Positions 59,280 to 64,000 of a DNA stretch of 64,000 bases are shown here, piece by piece (within the stretch, counting starts at the first letter, position 1; every line of letters starts with the position of its first letter). The position numbers and the translations under genes are program-made. The notes under the pieces were generated by a model. The model did not search any database. It saw only the letters and a program-made list of their open reading frames with translations, and was not told the origin of the DNA. This DNA is from CAZIRF01 sp964541755 (lineage in GTDB: Bacteria > Spirochaetota > Spirochaetia > Treponematales > Breznakiellaceae): NCBI GenBank assembly GCA_964541755.1, contig CAZIRF010000010.1, positions 1 through 64,000 of the forward strand, read 5' to 3'.

Positions 59280-60254
59280 TCATTCTGCAAGTTGTTTTTC
59301 AAACGCCTCAATAATGCGTGGTTTGAGCGAGGAAATGGTGGCTTCGATGGCCAATCCTGCCGCTTGGCGGTGCCCCCCACCGCCAAAGGATGCGGCAATG
59401 GTGGATACATCGACGCGATCCCGGGAGCGAAATCCCACGGTACAGCGTTCGGGACTCTCTTGACGGATGACGACGATGGCTTCCACTCCCTCGACAGCCT
59501 GCAAAAGTTGGTACAGAGCGTCGGAATCCCGTCCCTCGAGACCAAATCGTTCTGTTTCTTCCATTTCTTCCCAAGAGAGCAGGAGCTTTCCATTGTAATG
59601 GCGCTCTGTTCTTTCGAGGACGATACCCAGGAGCTTGCGGGAATCGAGAGATTTGCCGCCGTTCATGCGGGCAAAGGCTGTCTTGGGGTTTGCCCCGGCT
59701 TCCACCAGACGCGAGACGAATGTGAACCAAGGGGCACTCTTCTCGTCCAAGTGGCGAAAAAAACCGGTATCTGTGGAGAAGCCGAAAAAGAGAAGCTGTG
59801 CTTCCTCTTTTGTGGGAGATTCCCCCAGGGCTTCGATAAGAGCGAGTACCAAGAGGGTGGTTGAAGGACTTTCGGGGACAATGTATTGAACCGATCCAAA
59901 GGGGGCTCCCGCCGCGTGATGATCGATACTGGCTGCTTCAAGGTCCTGGACCTGCGAAGCAAGATTTCCCAAACGGTCGAGTGTAGAACAGTCTAGGACA
60001 ATCAGTTTACTCCCTTTCTTCTCTTCATCCGGGATTTCGTTCGAAAAGGAAGGCGCCCAATCACGTATCTCGGTGCGCTTGAAGGGGCCAGCAGAGTAGG
60101 GTTTTGCCCATTTCCCCATACGCGAGAGGACGGAACAAAGGGCCAGTTGGCTGCCCAGACAGTCTCCATCGGGTTCCATGTGGCCGGCAACAACAAAACG
60201 AGACCCCTCTCGAATAAACGAGAGGAGTGCGGGTGGGACTGGGGGTATTTTCAT
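59280..60254 (-). CDS. nrnA: DHH-family phosphoesterase (NrnA-type oligoribonuclease/pAp phosphatase)
   Basis: A 324-residue cytoplasmic enzyme. DHH-domain metal motifs are HMEPDGDCLGSQ, LIVLDCSTLDRLG and IDHHAAG; the DHHA1 substrate domain ends with FGGGGHRQAAGLA. Members degrade 2-5-mer RNAs and dephosphorylate 3'-phosphoadenosine 5'-phosphate; some hydrolyse pGpG or other di-nucleotides. GAGGAAG lies a few bases before the ATG. The upstream small exported protein gene ends 9 bp away, so the two are probably co-transcribed. Confidence 0.9.
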   Translation of the reverse strand: MKIPPVPPALLSFIREGSRFVVAGHMEPDGDCLGSQLALCSVLSRMGKWAKPYSAGPFKRTEIRDWAPSFSNEIPDEEKKGSKLIVLDCSTLDRLGNLASQVQDLEAASIDHHAAGAPFGSVQYIVPESPSTTLLVLALIEALGESPTKEEAQLLFFGFSTDTGFFRHLDEKSAPWFTFVSRLVEAGANPKTAFARMNGGKSLDSRKLLGIVLERTERHYNGKLLLSWEEMEETERFGLEGRDSDALYQLLQAVEGVEAIVVIRQESPERCTVGFRSRDRVDVSTIAASFGGGGHRQAAGLAIEATISSLKPRIIEAFEKQLAE

Positions 60255-60262
60255 TTCTTCCT

Positions 60263-60703
60263 CTAGGGAACAGTAAGTTCCTCTACCTCAAATTCATCGC
60301 TCAAGTCGGGATTCCCGGGGATTGAGCCCCAAGAAGGATGCCTGAGATTTTCCCTGATATACAATATTGCATGGCTGTAGCTGCCATTCTTGTAATAGAC
60401 AACCAAGTAGGGCCACACATTACCATGCTTGATGCTTACCAATTGGGCCTTGCCGGCGGCTTTCTGAAACCATTTGTCGGGGAGGTATGCTTTTTTAAGC
60501 TTTGTCCCGGCGCGATAGAGGACGACATAGCCCAAATCTGCCCGGTAGACTTTTTCTATCGGGATGTTCACATAATAGAATTCGGACTCATTCTTGAATT
60601 TTGGGCTGCCATCTCCTGCCGTTTCTTGAGAAAAGAGCGGCGAAGCGGCCAGTGATACGAAAAGCAGTACGAGCGAAAGCTGTTTGCCCGGAAAACATTT
60701 CAT
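60263..60703 (-). CDS. Small exported protein of unknown function
   Basis: A 146-residue protein. The signal peptide runs to about residue 25 (KQLSLVLLFVSLAASPLFSQETA). The mature part (NESEFYYVNIPIEKVYRADLGYVVLYRAGTKLKKAYLPDKWF) is a compact beta-rich domain of a type found in treponemes, but I cannot name it. I start at ATG 60703, five bases after GGAGG; another ATG 12 bp upstream overlaps that site. It precedes nrnA. Confidence 0.7.
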   Translation of the reverse strand: MKCFPGKQLSLVLLFVSLAASPLFSQETAGDGSPKFKNESEFYYVNIPIEKVYRADLGYVVLYRAGTKLKKAYLPDKWFQKAAGKAQLVSIKHGNVWPYLVVYYKNGSYSHAILYIRENLRHPSWGSIPGNPDLSDEFEVEELTVP

Positions 60704-60809
60704 TGTTTCCTCCATTGAGTGCCATGTTTACCCCGTCTTGCGGAGTCGGTTCGCAGACATCCCTGTCTGGCCCCGTGTAAAAGAGTCTTCAAGTACCTCA
60801 TCAGTATAT

Positions 60810-60853
60810 TGCCCACAGCGCTATCTTGCAAGAAAGACCATCGCTGTGGGGCA
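60810..60853. other. Hairpin in the gap after argF
   Basis: TGCCCACAGCG (60810-60820) pairs with CGCTGTGGGGCA (60842-60853) with one bulged base. On the minus strand it follows the argF stop by about 20 bases and may terminate or stabilise that transcript, although no T-run follows. The rest of the 60704-60874 gap shows no clear feature. Confidence 0.4.
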
Positions 60854-60874
60854 AAAACCCGCAAGCTCTGTGCG

Positions 60875-61840
60875 TTAATAGGCGAATTCATCACCTGCAA
60901 GGCCCATGCTGGCCAAAATAATGGCTTTGATACTGTGTTTACGATTTTCAGCCTGGTCCCAGGCCCCGCTCTGAGGGCCATCAATGACTTCAGCACTCAC
61001 TTCCTCACCCTTGACAGCCGGCAAGCAATGGAGAAAGAGTGTGTCGGTTTTTCCGGTACGCGCCATGAGAGCGCTATTTACTTGATATCCCTTGAGAAGG
61101 GCTTTCCGTTCTTCTTTGAGCTGTTCCTCACCCATGGATATCCAGACGTCGGTATAGATAACATCAGCGCCCCCAACATCCTCGAGTCCTTCTTTTATTG
61201 TGATAATCGAGCCGGATTCACGGGCAAATGGTGCGCAGAGGTCAATGATTTCTTGGTCGGGGAAAAGTTCTTTCGGGCTTGCAACACTAAAGTGAACACC
61301 CAGTTTTGCGCAGATGAGCATGAGTGAACGGGCGACATTGTTGCGGCCATCCCCGACAAAACAGAGCTTTTTACCGCTGCAGGAGCCGAATCGCTCGACA
61401 ATAGTCATCATGTCGGCGAGGGCTTGGGTAGGGTGGAATGCATCCGTAAGGCCATTGTATACCGGAACCCCCGAATAGCGGGCAAGGGTTTCCACGGTAG
61501 ATTGCTTGTATCCGCGAAACTCGATGGCATCGAACATCCGGCCCAAGACCCGGGCGGTATCCTCCACCGATTCTTTTGCCCCCAGTTGGATATCCTGTGT
61601 AGAAAGGAATACCGGGTGTCCCGATTCTTCGCCAATTGCTGTTTCAAAGGCACAGCGGGTTCGAGTTGAACGTTTTTCGAAGATGAGGGCAACGGTTTTA
61701 CCCTTGAGACGATCGTGAATTTCCCCCCGTTTGCGCTCTTCCTTGACCCGGATGGACAGGTCGATAAGGGCATGAATTTCCTCGGGGCTGTATTTCTCCC
61801 AGGAAAGGAGCGATCTTCCGTTTAAACTGTCGGTTGCCAT
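60875..61840 (-). CDS. argF: Ornithine carbamoyltransferase
   Basis: Forms citrulline from ornithine and carbamoyl phosphate, or runs in reverse in arginine catabolism. The 321-residue protein has the carbamoyl-phosphate motif STRTRCAFE, the GHPVFLSTQDIQLG block, DAFHPTQALADMMT and the ornithine-side HCLPAVKGEEV. No neighbouring arginine deiminase or biosynthesis gene is visible, so direction cannot be told; argI/arcB is equally possible as a name. ATG 61840 follows AGAGGAGAG, and a promoter lies 24-53 bp upstream. Confidence 0.93.
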   Translation of the reverse strand: MATDSLNGRSLLSWEKYSPEEIHALIDLSIRVKEERKRGEIHDRLKGKTVALIFEKRSTRTRCAFETAIGEESGHPVFLSTQDIQLGAKESVEDTARVLGRMFDAIEFRGYKQSTVETLARYSGVPVYNGLTDAFHPTQALADMMTIVERFGSCSGKKLCFVGDGRNNVARSLMLICAKLGVHFSVASPKELFPDQEIIDLCAPFARESGSIITIKEGLEDVGGADVIYTDVWISMGEEQLKEERKALLKGYQVNSALMARTGKTDTLFLHCLPAVKGEEVSAEVIDGPQSGAWDQAENRKHSIKAIILASMGLAGDEFAY

Positions 61841-61863
61841 ACACTCTCCTCTTTTTCCTTCGC

Positions 61864-61893
61864 AGTATAGGATAGCTGGCATTTGACTGGCAA
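61864..61893 (-). promoter_or_regulatory. Sigma-70 promoter of argF
   Basis: On the minus strand TTGCCA (61888-61893), an 18-nt spacer and TATACT (61864-61869). No arginine-repressor box pair was recognised in the divergent 156-bp gap to the next gene. Confidence 0.55.
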
Positions 61894-61996
61894 GGGGAAA
61901 ACCCTCAAGCAGTCAGCGGTATCCTTCAGTCTTTTTTTATCTGCCCGATACACTTTTTCGATTTTGCAGGGATTCTCTGTCGATAATGATAGAGTC

Positions 61997-64000
61997 ATGA
62001 TCCAAGCAAGTATATACATACAATATCGTTCACAACTTGAACGCACGCGAAGTGACCTCATGCGTGAACTCGAATCGCGGATACAGCGGGAATTCAAGCG
62101 GATGTCCGGGCGCCTCTTGCGCGATGGGGGGCTGCCCATCTTTGAAATTGATGAAAGACGAATTTGCTTTTCTCTTGAATTGGCCGGGACCTTGGGTGGG
62201 ATTCGGGAGATTTTTGAACAGGCATCCCGTGATCTTTTTGGTATCTGTGTTCTCGTCCAACGAGACCCTCCAAGGGAATCGGTCGTTACGCTGCGCTCTC
62301 GTCTGTCGGCTCTTGTCTCCCACGACTCTACTTCAATGATCTGGTGTGATGGTGATGTAGCGAAGGTCCTCTCCCCTTGGGCGGTTTTTGCAGAAGGGCA
62401 TAATGCGTTCTTGCCGCTTTCCCGGCTGTCATTCCCGCCAACGGCCCCTGCATGGCCCGGGTTTTGGCACATATCTTCTGCTCCAGAGCTCTTGTCATCC
62501 CTTTGCCCCAAGGGTGCCCGCAGTCCCCGGGGTTTTACGGTCGTTACTTCCGAAAAGGGATTTGGCATACACTTGGCTCTGCAAGAGCTGCTGCGAAAAA
62601 CGGGAGGGGCCTCCACGGTATTCTCTCTTGTTTTTGGGGAATCATTTCATCCCCTTCATGCAATGGCATACGCCATCGCCGAAGAAAACCGTAATGCCGC
62701 AGCGGGTGTTCAATCCGCTTTGAAAAATCCTCAGTCCGATACTCCCACGCGTTCAAGAGAGCGAGATACGCCGAAGCTTAATGATACCACGGCCCTCTTC
62801 GAGGAGTTGGAGAGAAGCCGGCTCCTTGGCAATCTGCCACGCCGTATGGAGCGTAGTGTTCTCGATTTTTTGGGGCGAAGTCTCCTGTCATATGCCCGTC
62901 GATGTCGCTTGGCCGGCTTGCCGGCACTCTTGTGTATCTGTGGCTTGGAATATCTTTCTGCCGATTTGGAGCAGGCTCTTCTTGCCCTTCTTGTGCCACT
63001 CGCAGAAGCCCATACCATTCACATACTTGCAACAGCGGAATCCTCTGCCGATCTTGACTCCTGGCGAGCCGTGGGTGCTCAGCTTGAGCGCTTTGATTCC
63101 CCGGCTCCTTCCCTCATTCGGGAACGGGCACAAAAACTCTTTCCGGCTCTCTCCAGTACCGAAACCCTTGCGGTGTTACTCGAGGGGGCGAGTGCCCGAT
63201 CAGCCGGAGGATCTGCACTCGTTGATATATTCCGGAAGCTTTCCAAGAAAACTATTGCACTTGAAGAACGAAATCCTGTTGGAGAAGGGGGCTCCGGCCT
63301 CCTAGCTGTGCAAGAGCTTACACAGGATGAGTGTGAACTCTTGTGCTGTCTGTATCATCTTGCTGCTTTTTTGCCCGGTGCCGATGTAATTTCATGCTTG
63401 CGACGAGCCGGTGTATCCGATGATTGTCTCAATCGTGGGCTTGTTCGTTTGAGTGAGCGGGGGTTTATTGCAGCTCCCGAATCCCCCCAGTGTATTTCTC
63501 CCTTGCCAGCGCTTCTGTCCGATTTTTTCTCGCAGGATACCGCCGAGGATGGAGCGTGTTTTGATGTTGCTACAGTACAGGCATTGATAGAGCGCGCCCT
63601 TATTGATGAACATGATAAGGGGGGGCTTCGTGCAAGTGCTGCCCTTCTTGCTCTTTTTGACCGGGTTGGTGCGCGTCTTTCCGATGCGCTCTTTCTGGAA
63701 GCGCTTGAACACGACTTTTCGCGTATGGGAAGTGAACACTTTACCAACAGGGCCCCGGAACTGACTGTTCCGGATTCAGTTCCCCAAGAGCGGCGAGCCC
63801 TCTTCTCCTGGCTCTATACAGGGCGCTCCATTCTTCTTTACAGTGCGCTCAGTGGCGATCGCGCCTGTGCTGAACGATTTTTCTCCCGTACGTCGCCCAC
63901 TTTTGATGATTCTGATGTTTTCTGTGCAATTGCAGATCTTAATCGTGCCACTTGGTTTTACCTCAAGGGTTCCCTCGTCGAAGCGGGTACCAGTGCCAAG
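61997..64000 (+). CDS. Large protein of unknown function, possibly a degenerate STAND/AAA-type ATPase (partial)
   Basis: From ATG 61997 the frame stays open for 668 codons to the window edge, with codon use like the neighbouring genes. The N-terminus (YRSQLERTRSDLMRELESRIQREF...FEIDERRICFSLE) is not recognised. Around residues 175-200, VVTSEKGFGIHLALQELL sits where a P-loop might be but lacks GK[T/S]. Further on, LPALLCICGLEYLSADLEQALLALLVPLAEAHTIHILATAES resembles the Walker-B strand and following helix of STAND/AAA ATPases, again without acidic residues. Later parts are helical, like winged-helix and TPR regions. Function cannot be assigned. It is divergent from argF. Confidence 0.6.
   Translation, partial: MIQASIYIQYRSQLERTRSDLMRELESRIQREFKRMSGRLLRDGGLPIFEIDERRICFSLELAGTLGGIREIFEQASRDLFGICVLVQRDPPRESVVTLRSRLSALVSHDSTSMIWCDGDVAKVLSPWAVFAEGHNAFLPLSRLSFPPTAPAWPGFWHISSAPELLSSLCPKGARSPRGFTVVTSEKGFGIHLALQELLRKTGGASTVFSLVFGESFHPLHAMAYAIAEENRNAAAGVQSALKNPQSDTPTRSRERDTPKLNDTTALFEELERSRLLGNLPRRMERSVLDFLGRSLLSYARRCRLAGLPALLCICGLEYLSADLEQALLALLVPLAEAHTIHILATAESSADLDSWRAVGAQLERFDSPAPSLIRERAQKLFPALSSTETLAVLLEGASARSAGGSALVDIFRKLSKKTIALEERNPVGEGGSGLLAVQELTQDECELLCCLYHLAAFLPGADVISCLRRAGVSDDCLNRGLVRLSERGFIAAPESPQCISPLPALLSDFFSQDTAEDGACFDVATVQALIERALIDEHDKGGLRASAALLALFDRVGARLSDALFLEALEHDFSRMGSEHFTNRAPELTVPDSVPQERRALFSWLYTGRSILLYSALSGDRACAERFFSRTSPTFDDSDVFCAIADLNRATWFYLKGSLVEAGTSAK

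Overview
The window looks like a chromosomal segment of a fairly GC-rich spirochaete, most likely in or near Treponema/Spirochaetaceae. The main reason is gene order. A division and cell-wall cluster (mraZ-rsmH-ftsL-murF-mraY-ftsW-ftsQ-ftsA-ftsZ) runs through a xer recombinase, a TPR protein, dprA, topA, a second xer and hslVU straight into the flagellar basal-body cluster flgB-flgC-fliE-fliF-fliG-fliH-fliI-fliJ. From memory, a very similar order is found in Treponema pallidum. Relaxed lipoprotein boxes and a large PilZ-type protein beside fliJ fit this. No phage, insertion sequence, CRISPR array or rRNA operon was seen, so this is mostly core genome with a few odd accessory pieces.

Layout. 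0.1-3.1 kb (minus): murJ and a lipoprotein gene with a one-base frameshift. 3.3-7.2 kb (plus): bifunctional aspartokinase/homoserine dehydrogenase and an aminotransferase. 7.3-10.2 kb (minus): a ferredoxin-reductase-like flavoprotein and a patatin fused to a predicted outer-membrane barrel. 10.3-15.3 kb (plus): citrate synthase, a DUF3857-transglutaminase-DUF2569 membrane protein, a flavin-reductase-like protein and the wreck of a quinone-reductase gene. 15.3-17.5 kb (minus): a GH26 glycosidase and two unknown genes. 17.6-41.3 kb (plus): the long division/recombination/protease/flagellar series, with a probable MraZ-controlled promoter at its start and a good sigma-28-type promoter before flgB. 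41.3-43.2 kb (minus): PilZ-type protein and a lipoprotein. 43.3-47.5 kb (plus): aconitase, an HD phosphohydrolase, a ComFB-domain protein and two tRNAs (Pro-TGG, Arg-TCT). 47.6-49.6 kb (minus): an [FeFe]-hydrogenase-like protein fused to a chemoreceptor signalling domain. 49.8-52.4 kb (plus): two unknown proteins and a TGS/uridine-kinase-type protein. 52.6-61.8 kb (minus): a partner-switching set (anti-sigma-type kinase, STAS antagonist, RsbU-type phosphatase), EttA, a hemolysin-III protein, a sigma-factor-like protein, an NrnA-type phosphoesterase, a small exported protein and ornithine carbamoyltransferase. From 62.0 kb (plus) a large gene of unknown function is open to the window end.

How it fits together. 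The central 24 kb couples peptidoglycan precursor synthesis and septum formation to DNA processing, proteolysis and assembly of the flagellar export apparatus. Citrate synthase and aconitase, about 32 kb apart, could supply 2-oxoglutarate precursors. Signalling genes are prominent: the hydrogenase-chemoreceptor fusion, the phosphatase/STAS/kinase switch, the PilZ-type protein and a divergent sigma-like protein. The most unusual items are the hydrogenase-chemoreceptor fusion, two families of short dispersed repeats (one supplies the last codons of unrelated genes), the frameshift between a lipoprotein signal peptide and its body, and a perfect hairpin over the ettA start codon.
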